From: Allobosea lupini
GTDB lineage: Bacteria; Pseudomonadota; Alphaproteobacteria; Rhizobiales; Beijerinckiaceae
Length of the DNA stretch: 64,000 nt
NCBI RefSeq assembly: GCF_900109525.1
Contig: NZ_FOAN01000007.1
Coordinates: forward strand, 1-64,000
Direction of reading: 5' to 3'
Shown: positions 8,092 through 17,060 of the stretch, one piece after another
Layout: the number at the start of each line of letters is the position of its first letter
How positions within the stretch are numbered: the first letter of the stretch is position 1
Translations under genes and position numbers: made by a program
Notes under the pieces: model-generated
The model's database searches: none
The model's input: only the letters and a program-made list of their open reading frames with translations
Told to the model about the DNA's origin: nothing

Positions 8092-8707
8092 GAACGGTCT
8101 CTGGCGTCGTCGATAGGTAATCTGTCTAGCATCGAACCATTCTGACCGACTAATGTACTGGCATCAGCCTTCCCGCCGGAGGCCGGCTACAGCGTTCGGC
8201 ATCGACAAGAAATCGCGTGACGGACTGGCATGCAAAGTGTCATACATTGCCGCGTGACGACCTGCTCTGAGGGCCGTATTTTTCGATAGTTTCGTGGCGA
8301 AACGCCCCTTCCCCATGGGAGCGCCATTCGCGGCCTAAGCCTTTGAGCGGCTTAAACTCCAGACAAATCAACGGTTTCCCTAGCTCGGGCTGTCACGCAT
8401 CGTGGCATATGGGAGCAGCGAAACCGTGCCGAGAGAGCCATGAATCCGGTTGCGGGCTCATCCTGATGGCGGACGTCCGCTGCTGAGCAGGTGTCGAATG
8501 GCCGCTCATAGAGCTACGCCACCGCGGGCGCTGGCTGTAGGCACCTCCGGCTTCATGAAACATCTCATCTCGGTGTCCACGAAACCGGCCGCAGAACGGC
8601 TCCGTGTTGTTCGGACAAGCCGAACCAGCGCTATTCGCAGGCTATCAGTTTAACCCGAACGTCACCAGCGATGCCGCATAACGCCCCACAACGACGGGAG
8701 CGTTCGA
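8092..8707. other. 616-base stretch without a recognised gene
   Basis: No frame on either strand has protein-like composition. It marks the passage from the accessory block to the ABC exporter genes. Only a weak 6-bp inverted repeat (TAAGCC/GGCTTA, 8336-8354) was seen. The promoter of the exporter operon should lie near the right end. Confidence 0.4.
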
Positions 8708-9457
8708 ATGAGTGGCCATGATGCCCTGGTTGTTCGCGGTTTGGTGAAGCGCTTCGGCGGCTTCACTGCTGTCAACGGCCTCGATCTCAGTGTTCGGCGC
8801 GGCGAGCTCTACGCATTGCTGGGGCCGAACGGGGCGGGCAAGACCACCTCGCTCAGGATTGTCGCAGGGCTGCTCTCTCCGGATGTGGGCGAGATCAGCA
8901 TTTGCGGGATCAACCGCCTGCGTGATCCGGTTGCGGCAAAACGTGTGGTGGCGTGGCTCCCGGATGAACCGATGGTTTATGACAAGCTCACGCCTGTCGA
9001 GTATCTCGATTTTGTCGCCGGCCTTTGGCAAGTCGAGCAAAGGGTCGCAAAGCTGCGCCGCGACGCCCTGCTTGAGACCCTCGACCTGACCCGCGTCGCA
9101 GATCAGCGCTGCGAGGGCTTTTCCAAGGGTATGCGCCAGAAGGTTGCTCTTGCCGGCGCGTTGATTCACGAACCCGAGCTGCTGATCCTCGACGAGCCGC
9201 TGACAGGCCTCGATGCGTCGATGGCGCGCCACGTGAAGGAGCTGCTTCAGGACCGTGTCGCAACCGGCGTGACGGTGATCCTCACCACGCATATCCTCGA
9301 AGTCGCTGAACGGCTCAGTGACCGCATCGGCATCATTCGCAATGGCAGGCTGGTCTGCGAGGGTACGATGACCGAACTGCGCAATGGTGGCACCTCCCAG
9401 GGGGCTACCCTCGAAGATGTTTTCCTCGATGTCGTCGGGCGCGAAGAGGCCGCCTGA
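8708..9457 (+). CDS. ABC-2-type transporter, ATP-binding protein
   Basis: 249 residues. Walker A GPNGAGKTT near residue 39, signature FSKGMRQK near 139 and Walker B LLILDEPLTGLDA near 158 are all present, so the ATPase is complete. The signature SKGM and the short length place it among CcmA/NatA-type ATPases of ABC-2 exporters. Its stop is one base before the start of the permease gene, and the two form an operon. Substrate unknown; drug, lipid or polysaccharide export are all possible. Confidence 0.88.
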   Translation: MSGHDALVVRGLVKRFGGFTAVNGLDLSVRRGELYALLGPNGAGKTTSLRIVAGLLSPDVGEISICGINRLRDPVAAKRVVAWLPDEPMVYDKLTPVEYLDFVAGLWQVEQRVAKLRRDALLETLDLTRVADQRCEGFSKGMRQKVALAGALIHEPELLILDEPLTGLDASMARHVKELLQDRVATGVTVILTTHILEVAERLSDRIGIIRNGRLVCEGTMTELRNGGTSQGATLEDVFLDVVGREEAA

Positions 9458-9458
9458 G

Positions 9459-10991
9459 ATGAGGGCCCTTGTGTCCGGTGCAACCCGCGCCGTGCTGGCG
9501 CTCGAGGCCCGTCTGGCATTGCGCGGCATTGCCGACATGGCAGGCCCGAAAACGGCAATGCGTCCATGGCGCATCGCGGGCGTACTGGCCGTGGTCTGCA
9601 CGATCATCTTCGGCGTGTCGCACCTTCTGCTGACGACGGCCGGCGAACTGGACCCTGCCGATCCGCGCCTTCAGATCACATTGACGATCAATCTTGCCTT
9701 CCTGTTCGTCCTGATGATCTCAGCCGCGCTCGATTCAGCCGCCTATGCGCTTTATGCGCGCGGCGACTATGATCTGGTGTTCTCCGCGCCGCTGCCTCCG
9801 CAAACGGTGCTGCTGGTCAGGGCCCTCAACGTCTTTGGTTTCACGCTGACAAAAGCCGGTCTTTATGGCGCGCCGATGCTGATCCTGCTGGCGGTGCAGC
9901 GAGGACCTCATTGGTTGGCTGGCCTGCCCCTGATCCTGGCCCTTGCGCTCAGCGCGACGGCCATCGCGATCGGACTGGCAATGGGCCTGGTTCGCCTTAT
10001 CGGCATCCGCAGCACGCGCGTCGCGGCGCAGGTGGCGGCGGCGCTGGCCGGCCTGCTGGTGCTTGTGATGGTACAGTGGGACGCGATTTTCGGGCCAGGT
10101 CCAAAGGACGCCCTCGTGGCGGACTATGTGGCCAACCCTCGGTCTCTTGTCTGGCAATTGGCGATGCTGCCTGCTCGCGCCGTGACGGGCGATGCCGTGG
10201 CTCTCCTGGCCGTGGTTGCCTGCGCCGCGCTGATGGCCGCGCTGATGTTCACCGGCCTTGCCGAAAGCTTTGTGCGCAATGCGGTCCTTGCAGCAGGATC
10301 GGCGTCTGCAGTTCAATCTCGCACCAGGCGTAGTCGAGCGTCCTTCGGAGCGTCACCAGTAGCTGTCCTGATGCTCAAGGAACGGCGCATCATTCTGCGC
10401 GATCCGTGGCTGTTGTCGCAGATCCTGATGCAATGCATTTTTCTGATCCCGATCGCCGTCATAACAGTCTATCGGGTCGCGAGCGGGGCAAGTGATGCCT
10501 CGGCGCTCGTGCCGGTGCTGATCGTTCTGTGTGGCCAGATTGCCGGTGGGTTGACCTGGATCGCGATGTCGGCAGACGAAGCAGCCGAACTTGCCTTGAC
10601 CGCACCGCTGGACCCCCGCGTGCGCGAGCGCGCCCGTTTTGGCGCCATATCCTGGCTTGCAGTCATGTTCGCTGCACCGCCGCTGATGCTCTTGCTGATG
10701 TTCGATGCCTGGGCCGGTCTGGTCAGTCTGCTCGGCGTTGCGTGCGCCATCGCCTGCGGCATCTTCGTCAACATCTGGCATCAGCCTAGGGTGGCGAGAA
10801 TCGGCATGATCAGGCGGCGCATGAAGAGTCCCATCTCCGTAACCCTCATAGAGCTTCTGGCCCTGACGATGGTTGCGGTCGCAGTCTGGCCCTTGCTGAA
10901 GGGCGACTATCCGGCGGCGATCCTGGGCGCGCTCCTGGCCGTTGCAACGATGGGCGCGCTCTATGTGGCGCGCCCACGCACGGCAGCCTGA
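9459..10991 (+). CDS. ABC-2-type transporter, membrane protein
   Basis: The start at 9459 follows the ATPase stop by one base, giving 510 residues. There are many hydrophobic segments, for example LQITLTINLAFLFVLMISAA, LPLILALALSATAIAIGLAM, VAAALAGLLVLVMVQW, MAALMFTGLAESFV, LMQCIFLIPIAVITVYRV, then three near the C-terminus. The internal arrangement of about twelve helices suggests one polypeptide carrying both membrane halves. Partner of the preceding ATPase; substrate unknown. Confidence 0.8.
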   Translation: MRALVSGATRAVLALEARLALRGIADMAGPKTAMRPWRIAGVLAVVCTIIFGVSHLLLTTAGELDPADPRLQITLTINLAFLFVLMISAALDSAAYALYARGDYDLVFSAPLPPQTVLLVRALNVFGFTLTKAGLYGAPMLILLAVQRGPHWLAGLPLILALALSATAIAIGLAMGLVRLIGIRSTRVAAQVAAALAGLLVLVMVQWDAIFGPGPKDALVADYVANPRSLVWQLAMLPARAVTGDAVALLAVVACAALMAALMFTGLAESFVRNAVLAAGSASAVQSRTRRSRASFGASPVAVLMLKERRIILRDPWLLSQILMQCIFLIPIAVITVYRVASGASDASALVPVLIVLCGQIAGGLTWIAMSADEAAELALTAPLDPRVRERARFGAISWLAVMFAAPPLMLLLMFDAWAGLVSLLGVACAIACGIFVNIWHQPRVARIGMIRRRMKSPISVTLIELLALTMVAVAVWPLLKGDYPAAILGALLAVATMGALYVARPRTAA

Positions 10992-11453
10992 GCAGGGACT
11001 GTCAGGATTTCCGTGTGCCGGCGTCGGGTTGAAAATCAGCCCCATGGCTTGGTGAAGCTCTCAACCGTTCCACTTTCCGCCATCCATTGTCTTCGCTTGG
11101 CTCTTTGGCTCTCCATGGGAACGTCATTGTCCCCAGTCTGAGCTTTTGGAAGATTGCCCCTCGCGGGGTGACCCGCAAAAAGCTCATGGTGCCAGCTGCC
11201 GTCAGGCCTGCCTGGCATGTGGAAGCGATTCCGCTTCAGCCGAAAGCGCTGGCAGTTCAAGGTTGGCGCGGAAGCTGCCCCCACATAGTCGTCATCGATC
11301 AGGGAGCGGCGCCGCAGTTCCGGCTAAATCACCGGAAGCGTCATTCGCGTCGATGGCGGCCTGATCGCCAGCATCTGAGGTGCTTCTGGCGAGCCTTGTC
11401 AGCAACCAGCTATCGAGGCAGGCCGGAAGGCCGCCAGCGAGAAAGGACCAGTC
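10992..11453. other. Intergenic stretch without a recognised gene
   Basis: 462 bases between the exporter and the DUF2891 gene. Short frames on both strands look like chance openings. No hairpin with a T run was found after the exporter stop and no repeat was recognised. Confidence 0.35.
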
Positions 11454-12461
11454 ATGGCAAAATCGACTCTCACGCCCGAGCTGGCGGCCAGATTTGCGAG
11501 TATCGCGCTCGGGCACGTCCGGCGCGAATACCCCAACAAGCCCGACCACACCCTGGCCGGTCCGCAGGACGCCCAGACGCCGAGCCAGCTGCACCCGGTG
11601 TTCTACGGCAGCTATGACTGGCATTCCTGCGTCCACAGCTACTGGATGCTGGCGCGGCTGCTGCGGCTCTTTCCGGACTTGCCGGTTGCAGCCGACATCC
11701 GGGCGCTCTTTGACGAGCAGTTCGTTGCCGAGAAGATCGCGGTCGAGTGCGCCTATCTGGCGGCTCCGACGGCGCGCGGCTTCAAGCGCCCCTATGGCTG
11801 GGGCTGGCTGCTGAAGCTCGCCGAGGAGCTTGCGCTTCACGACGACAGGCGCTGGTCGGAGCGCTTGCGGCCGCTGGCCGAGATCTTCGCGCAGCGCTTC
11901 CGCGATTTCCTGCCGCTCGCCACCTATCCGGTGCGGGTCGGCACGCATTTCAACACGGCCTTCGGACTGCGGATGGCGATGGACTACGCCGTCGTGACCG
12001 ATGATCGCGATCTCGCGGCGCTGCTCGGCGAGACCGGCCGGCGCTGGTATGGCGCCGATGCCGACTGCCCGGCCTGGGGCGAGCCGAGCGGCGACGATTT
12101 CCAGTCCTCGGCGCTGATCGAGGCCGAATGCATGCGCCGCCTGCTGCCGGCGGAGGAGTTCCTGCCCTGGTTCGACCGCTTCCTGCCCCGCATCGCGCAG
12201 CGCGAGCCCGCGACCCTGTTCCGGCCGGCGACCGTGACCGATCGCTCCGACGGCAAGATCGCTCATCTTGATGGCCTCAATCTCAGCCGCGCCTGGTGCT
12301 GGCGGTCGATTGCCTCGGCGCTGCCGGAGTGTGATGCGCGCCGCGCCATCGCCGAAGAGACCGCGGACCGGCATCTGGCAGCCGGCATGCCGCGTATCGC
12401 CGGCGACTATATGGGCGAGCACTGGCTGGCGAGCTTCGCGGTGCTGGCGCTGGAGGCCTGA
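11454..12461 (+). CDS. DUF2891 family protein
   Basis: 335 residues, the usual length of the family. Conserved segments include HPVFYGSYDWHSCVHSYWML near residue 53, KRPYGWGWLLKLAEEL, YPVRVGTHFNTAFGL, CPAWGEPSGDDFQSSALIEA and LDGLNLSRAWCWRSIA. The pattern of His, Trp and Arg in an all-helical (alpha/alpha toroid-like) protein suggests an enzyme, but the biochemical role of this family is not known to me. It stands alone between an exporter operon and a convergent Rrf2 gene. No signal peptide, so probably cytoplasmic. Confidence 0.85.
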   Translation: MAKSTLTPELAARFASIALGHVRREYPNKPDHTLAGPQDAQTPSQLHPVFYGSYDWHSCVHSYWMLARLLRLFPDLPVAADIRALFDEQFVAEKIAVECAYLAAPTARGFKRPYGWGWLLKLAEELALHDDRRWSERLRPLAEIFAQRFRDFLPLATYPVRVGTHFNTAFGLRMAMDYAVVTDDRDLAALLGETGRRWYGADADCPAWGEPSGDDFQSSALIEAECMRRLLPAEEFLPWFDRFLPRIAQREPATLFRPATVTDRSDGKIAHLDGLNLSRAWCWRSIASALPECDARRAIAEETADRHLAAGMPRIAGDYMGEHWLASFAVLALEA

Positions 12462-12581
12462 AGCAGGGCGGAAAAGGCCGCATATCGGCGACGGGCCGCT
12501 GTACTCAAGCCATCTGCTGATTTTATGGATTATCCAAGTGTCCGGTGGCGCGCTTCGCCTCGGGCCCTAACGAAACAGATT

Positions 12582-13031
12582 TTAGATCGCGAAGTCGATC
12601 TCGGGCTTGTGGGCTGCTGCTCGGCTGACGAGATCGGCGATCGTCGTGTTGTCGACGACCGCCGCCATGGCGTCGCGGACCTCCCGCATCACCCCGCGGA
12701 CGACGCAGGCTTCGATGTCGCCGCAATCCTGGCACGGCTTGAACGCCGACTGGCTGGCGCAATCGATCGGCGCGATCGGCCCTTCCAGGGCCCGGATGAC
12801 CGCTCCGACCTTGATGGTCCGTGCCGGTTTCGCCAATGCGTAGCCGCCGCCCGGCCCCTTCTTGCTGCGCAGCATGCCGGCGTTGCGCAGATCCAGCAGG
12901 ATCGCGTCGAGAAACTTCTTCGAGATGTTGTTGCGCTGCGCGATCTCGGCGATCTGGGCGGTTTCGCCGGCATCGAGCCGGGCGAGGTGGACCATGGCCT
13001 TGATGCCGTATTTGCCCTTGTTGGTCAGCAC
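12582..13031 (-). CDS. Rrf2-family transcriptional regulator (probable Fe-S sensor)
   Basis: 149 residues. The N-terminal winged helix begins MLTNKGKYGIKAMVHLARLD, with the recognition region NNISKKFLDAILLDL and the wing KGPGGGYALAKP. Cysteines at 91, 100, 103 and 109 (IDCAS, KPCQDCGD, EACVV) lie where IscR/NsrR/RirA-type members bind an Fe-S cluster, so it probably senses iron, NO, redox or cysteine status. The gene is monocistronic. The DNA upstream of its start is occupied by a truncated permease on the other strand, so a rearrangement has replaced its original neighbour. Confidence 0.85.
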   Translation of the reverse strand: MLTNKGKYGIKAMVHLARLDAGETAQIAEIAQRNNISKKFLDAILLDLRNAGMLRSKKGPGGGYALAKPARTIKVGAVIRALEGPIAPIDCASQSAFKPCQDCGDIEACVVRGVMREVRDAMAAVVDNTTIADLVSRAAAHKPEIDFAI

Positions 13032-13060
13032 TGCCTGTCCCCCGCTTAGAAGTACAGTAT

Positions 13061-13477
13061 ATCGATCTATTGGCGCTGACGCTGTTCGTCGCCGCCTATC
13101 TCGCCGAGGTCGTCCGCGGCGGGTTGCAGGCGGTTCCCGTAGGCCAGTATGAGGCGGCCAAGGCGCTGGGCCTGTCCTATTGGCAGGCCATACGCCTCGT
13201 CGTACTGCCGCAGGCTCTGCGCGCGGTGATCCCGCCGCTGGTCAATCTTGCGATCGGTATCTTCCAGGATACGACGCTGGTGATCATCCTCGGCATGTTC
13301 GATTTCCTGAACACGGCGCGCGTCTCGGCGACGGATCCGAACTGGCTCGGCTTCTACCGGGAGGCCTATGTCTTCGCGGCCATTGTCTACTTCATCGTCT
13401 GCCTTTGTGCCTCAAGATACAGCCTTTGGCTGGAGGCAAGGTTGGCAGCAGGCCAGCGGATGCGGATCGGCGGCTAG
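13061..13477 (+). pseudogene. Polar amino-acid ABC permease (AapM-like), 3' fragment
   Basis: The frame encodes LALTLFVAAYLAEVVRGGLQ, then the cytoplasmic coupling motif EAAKALGLSYWQAIRLVVLP, FQDTTLVIILGMFDFL and two last helices. This is the C-terminal third of a HisM/AapM-type permease. Similarity begins abruptly near 13061, only 30 bases from the Rrf2 start, with no start codon context and no room for the missing half. A TTG at 13070 could be read as a start but would give a permease without its first helices. No other subunit is nearby. It is a deletion or insertion remnant. Confidence 0.85.
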
Positions 13478-13579
13478 AGCCATTCCGCAATTCTTCGAAT
13501 CGCGGACATGTTCCAGGCTCTTGGTTTAACGCGTTGTCTACACGCGAACCGTTGCCCACTTCGCTCGACCATACTCTAG
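13474..13579. repeat. Dispersed Rhizobiales-type intergenic repeat, about 106 bp
   Basis: The element is bounded by CTAGAG and CTCTAG. It contains GTTTAACGCG, CACGCGAACC and GCCCACTTCGCTCGA, which resemble a palindromic repeat common between genes in Rhizobiales genomes. Its left end overlaps the stop codon of the permease fragment. The assignment rests on recalled sequence similarity, not a search. Confidence 0.6.
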
Positions 13580-13657
13580 CTGCTCGCCGCATTTACCCAG
13601 GGCGGCGCCGATGATGAGCCGCCATGCCCCAATCCACCTGCCGGCGCTTCCACCGCA

Positions 13658-13795
13658 GGTTCCTATGGTCGCATCACGGGGCCGATCGCTGCGAATTTCG
13701 GGATCGGCGCGGTCATGGCCTTCCTGGCCATCGTTCTCATCGCGACGGCACGCGCATTTGCTGTCCTGACGAGTCCCTCGCGAACCTCATGCTGA
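13658..13795 (+). pseudogene. Membrane transporter C-terminal fragment
   Basis: One frame reads GSYGRITGPIAANFGIGAVM, then AFLAIVLIATARAFAVL and a short tail to the TGA at 13795. It looks like the last helix of a multi-spanning transporter (MFS-like), with nothing recognisable upstream. Together with the permease fragment it marks a scar of gene loss between the Rrf2 and YeiH genes. Identity is uncertain. Confidence 0.4.
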
Positions 13796-13805
13796 CGGGC
13801 CGGGT

Positions 13806-14903
13806 TCAGGGCACGGCGAGCAGGCGGATGAGGCCGAGCGAGATCGCCCCGAGCGCGAGCAGCGAGAGGACGACCGTGGCGGTGACGCGCGGGCCGGCCT
13901 TGGCGAAGGACCGGATGTCGACGCTGAGCCCGAGCGCCGCCATCGAGACGATCGTCAGTACATTCGCGATGGTCGCCAGCGGCGGCAGCAGAACCGCCGG
14001 AATGAGCCCGGCCGAGCGAAACGCCGCCATCACCACGAAGCCGACGATGAACCAGGGCACGAGGCGATGGATCCCGAGTTGGTGCGGCGCTGGACGCTCT
14101 GCCGCGATCTGCCCGGTCGGCTTGCCGGTCTCCTCGCGCAAGTGGCTCGACAGCAGCGAGAGTACGAGGATGACGGGTCCCAGCATCAGCACGCGCACCA
14201 GCTTGACCAGGGTGCCGATCTGGATCGCGGCGGCGCCCGCCGGTGCCGTGGCGGCGAGGACCTGGGGAACGGCGTAGACCGTCAGGCCCGACAGGATGCC
14301 GAACTGATGGACGCTGAGGCCCAGCATCGGGATCAGGAGCGGCAGCCCGAGCACGACCACGACGCCGAGCACCGCGGTGAAGGCGATCGAGGCGGCGACG
14401 TCCTCGCCATCTGCGCCGATGACCGGGGCCGTGGCGGCGATCGCCGAATTGCCGCAGATGGAATTGCCGCAGGCAACGAGGATCGCCATGCGCTTCGACA
14501 GCCCCAGCAGGCGGCCGATGCCATAGCTCAGGCCGATTGCGAGGAAGACGACGGCGGCGATGCCGAGGAGCAGCGGGCCGCCTGTGGCGGCGACGGTGGC
14601 GGCGCTCAGGGAAGCGCCGAGCAGCACGACCGCAATCTCCAGCAGCGTCTTCGCCGAGAAGGATATGCCGGAGCGCCAGCGACTGTCGGGCTTCCAGAGC
14701 GTCCTGATCGCGGTTCCCAACAGGATCGCCAGGACGAGCGCTTCGAGCCAGGCGCGCCCAAAGAACAGGGCTTCGAGATGCTCGGCGGCGAGAGCCACAA
14801 CCGACACGGCCAGGCACAGCAGCAGGCCGGGGCCGATGCGCTTTGCGCCCCAGGCTGTGCGGGCAATCAAACCGGTCCGATCAGGGCTTTCAAGGGTCAT
14901 CAC
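13806..14903 (-). CDS. yeiH: YeiH/UPF0324 family membrane protein (putative sulfate/sulfite exporter)
   Basis: 365 residues starting at a GTG (an ATG follows one codon later). About ten hydrophobic segments are present, plus the family hallmark VACGNSICGNSAIAATAPVI near residue 144 and DVAASIAFTAVLGVVVVLGL. The family is annotated as putative sulfate exporter; in enterobacteria it sits beside the LysR regulator YeiE, linked to sulfite response. Here too a CysB/YeiE-like LysR gene is divergent, with a 17-bp palindrome between them, so inducible export of a sulfur oxyanion is a fair guess. The 3' end abuts a transporter remnant. Confidence 0.82.
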   Translation of the reverse strand: MMTLESPDRTGLIARTAWGAKRIGPGLLLCLAVSVVALAAEHLEALFFGRAWLEALVLAILLGTAIRTLWKPDSRWRSGISFSAKTLLEIAVVLLGASLSAATVAATGGPLLLGIAAVVFLAIGLSYGIGRLLGLSKRMAILVACGNSICGNSAIAATAPVIGADGEDVAASIAFTAVLGVVVVLGLPLLIPMLGLSVHQFGILSGLTVYAVPQVLAATAPAGAAAIQIGTLVKLVRVLMLGPVILVLSLLSSHLREETGKPTGQIAAERPAPHQLGIHRLVPWFIVGFVVMAAFRSAGLIPAVLLPPLATIANVLTIVSMAALGLSVDIRSFAKAGPRVTATVVLSLLALGAISLGLIRLLAVP

Positions 14904-14978
14904 GGTACCCGGTAATTCGATGTGCCGGCCTTTGACCTTGTTTGCTTAAACGATCCAACGTGTTGTTTTTCTTGTTTC

Positions 14979-14995
14979 GATCGATAATATCGATC
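14979..14995. promoter_or_regulatory. Palindromic operator candidate between yeiH and its LysR regulator
   Basis: Perfect inverted repeat GATCGATAATATCGATC (7-bp arms, AAT centre). It contains a T-N11-A style LysR box and lies in the A/T-rich divergent intergenic region, 76 bases from the yeiH start and 76 from the regulator start. Confidence 0.55.
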
Positions 14996-15070
14996 ATTCT
15001 TTGCCCAGCCCCTGGCGGTCCAAATTTTAGGCCGGTCAGGGCCTGTCCGGGCGTGGAATGGTCGGCGCTC

Positions 15071-15964
15071 ATGACGCTTGAACAGCTTCGCATCTTCGTC
15101 GCGGTCGCCGAGCGCGAGCATGTCACGCGCGCTGCCGCGGAGCTGAACCTGACGCAATCGGCGACGAGTGCGGCGATCGCGGCGCTCGAGCATCGCCATG
15201 CCGTGAAGCTGTTCGACCGCGTCGGGCGCCGGATCGTGTTGACCGATGCCGGGCGCCTGTTCCTGAACGAGGCTCGCGCGATCCTCGCACGCGCTGCGAC
15301 GGGCGAGCGTGTCCTGTCGGATCTTGCAGGGCTGAAGCGCGGGCGGCTGTCCCTGGCGGCGAGCCAGACGGTCGGCAATTACTGGCTGCCGCGGAGGCTC
15401 GCTCTGTTTCGGGCACGGCACCCGGGTATCGAGACGCCGCTGGTGATCGGCAACACCGAGACGGTCGCGGCCGCCATCCATGATGGGCTCGCCGATATCG
15501 GCTTCGTCGAAGGCGAGATCGACGACCCGCTCCTGGCGCAGGAGACTGTCGCGAAAGACGACCTCGCGATCGTCGTCGCGCCCGGCCATCCCTGGGCGGG
15601 GAAGGAGCGCGTCGCTCCAGCGGAATTCGTCGAAAGCCGCTGGGTCCTGCGCGAGCCCGGTTCAGGCACCCGGCAAGCTCTCGAAGCGGTTCTCGCCGGC
15701 GCCGGGCGCTCGGTCGCCGATCTCGACGTCCTGCTGGAGCTGCCCGCCAACGAAGCCGTGCGTACCGCCGTCGATGCAGGATCCGCCGCAGCGCTGATGT
15801 CGAGGCTCGTCGTCGCCAACGCCTTGCGCTCGGGCCTGCTTGCGGAGGTCGCCACCGACATCCCGTCCCGCCGTTTCGTCATGCTGCGGCACAAGGAACG
15901 CTATGTCGGCCGGCCCGCGCAGGCTTTTCGCGCGCTGCTCGCCGAGGAGCCTGCGGCTCGGTAG
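15071..15964 (+). CDS. LysR-family regulator, YeiE/CysB-like
   Basis: The start at 15071 gives 297 residues beginning MTLEQLRIFVAVAEREHVTR, the canonical LysR N-terminus; in-frame codons further upstream have no protein-like sequence. The HTH is AAAELNLTQSATSAAIAALE. The effector domain includes GRLSLAASQTVGNYWLPRRL and GFVEGEIDDPLL, typical of the CysB/CbbR/YeiE branch. It is divergent from the yeiH-type exporter with a shared palindrome, so it probably activates that gene, by analogy in response to a sulfur compound. Confidence 0.85.
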   Translation: MTLEQLRIFVAVAEREHVTRAAAELNLTQSATSAAIAALEHRHAVKLFDRVGRRIVLTDAGRLFLNEARAILARAATGERVLSDLAGLKRGRLSLAASQTVGNYWLPRRLALFRARHPGIETPLVIGNTETVAAAIHDGLADIGFVEGEIDDPLLAQETVAKDDLAIVVAPGHPWAGKERVAPAEFVESRWVLREPGSGTRQALEAVLAGAGRSVADLDVLLELPANEAVRTAVDAGSAAALMSRLVVANALRSGLLAEVATDIPSRRFVMLRHKERYVGRPAQAFRALLAEEPAAR

Positions 15965-15994
15965 CTCGCTCTGGCCCATGGATATCGTATCGAT

Positions 15995-16912
15995 TCAATT
16001 CCGGAACTCGCCGTCGAACTGCCCGGCCTCGGTTGCACCAGCAACCGCGGACCTGATCACATCCGCCAGGCTCAGAACGGCGGGGCGGCTGCGTTTCACC
16101 TTTGAGACGGCGAGGTGGAAGTACAAGGTGAGCTCCGGCTCCGTCACGCGCCGCACGGCGAGCCTTGTGGAGTCGTCGCCGGAGAGCAGGCTGCGCGGCA
16201 CGATCGCCGCCGCTCGCCCCTGCTCGATCATCGGTCGGACCGCCAGGAAATCGTCGACCTCGGCATAGATCTTCAAGGGGATGTCGTGCTCGCGGGCGCA
16301 GGCCTCGACGATGCGCCCGAGCGCATTCTGCCGGCTGTGGACGAAGAGGGGGCCGGCGGCGGCTTCCGCGAAGGTGATGGTCGGCGGCACCGGCCCATTG
16401 GCCCGCGCGACATGGAACAGGGGCGCAAGGGCCAGCGTCTCGACGAGCGCTCCGTTCGCCGGGCGCTCCGAATTGAAGATGCCGATATCGATCTCGTCGC
16501 GCGCCACCCATTCGGCGATCTGGAGGCTCGATCCGCCGCGGGCGTGCAGTTCGGTCTCGGGAAAGCGCTGGGTGAAGGCCGAAATGATCGGCGTCGCCAG
16601 CGGGATGCTGATCGTGCCGGTCCAGGCCAGGCGGATCGAGCCGGCATGGCCGGGGCGCCGGCCGACCAGGGCCAGCTTCGCCGCATCGAGCCCGGCGACG
16701 TGCGGGGCGATCGCGGCCTGGAACGCCGCCCCGTCGCGGGTCAGCGAGACGCCGCGCCCGTCGCGGTGGAACAGGCGGGTCGCGAGCTCTTCCTCCAGCA
16801 GGCGCAGGTCCCGGCTGAGCGCAGGCTGCGCCACGCCCAGATGCAGGGCGGCCTTCATCAGGCTGCCGGTCTCGGCGATCACCAGGAAGTTCTTGAGCTG
16901 CCGCAGCTTCAC
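15995..16912 (-). CDS. LysR-family regulator of the neighbouring Dpp-type operon
   Basis: The GTG at 16912 (MKLRQLKNFLVIAETGSLMK) fits the LysR N-terminus and gives 305 residues; it has GGAAGG about 11 bases upstream. The HTH is AALHLGVAQPALSRDLRLLE. The effector domain runs from about residue 90 (GSIRLAWTGTISIPLATPII). It is divergent from the peptide-binding-protein gene at 17061, 148 bases away, and so is the likely regulator of that transporter operon. Effector unknown. Confidence 0.82.
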   Translation of the reverse strand: MKLRQLKNFLVIAETGSLMKAALHLGVAQPALSRDLRLLEEELATRLFHRDGRGVSLTRDGAAFQAAIAPHVAGLDAAKLALVGRRPGHAGSIRLAWTGTISIPLATPIISAFTQRFPETELHARGGSSLQIAEWVARDEIDIGIFNSERPANGALVETLALAPLFHVARANGPVPPTITFAEAAAGPLFVHSRQNALGRIVEACAREHDIPLKIYAEVDDFLAVRPMIEQGRAAAIVPRSLLSGDDSTRLAVRRVTEPELTLYFHLAVSKVKRSRPAVLSLADVIRSAVAGATEAGQFDGEFRN

Positions 16913-17060
16913 TCCGGTTATGCCTTCCGGATATAACAATTTGCTATATCTGAAACACAACTCCGGGCCTAGGTGCAAGCGGCAAGCTTCGCTAGCTTCG
17001 GCGCACAACGACAGGCCCGGCGAGCACCGGGCGGCACTGGGACATGCCGGGAGAGAGACG

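Noticed and set aside
13070..13477. Intact small amino-acid permease from a TTG start
   Set aside because: It would lack the first helices of the permease fold and has no partner genes. It was called a truncated remnant.
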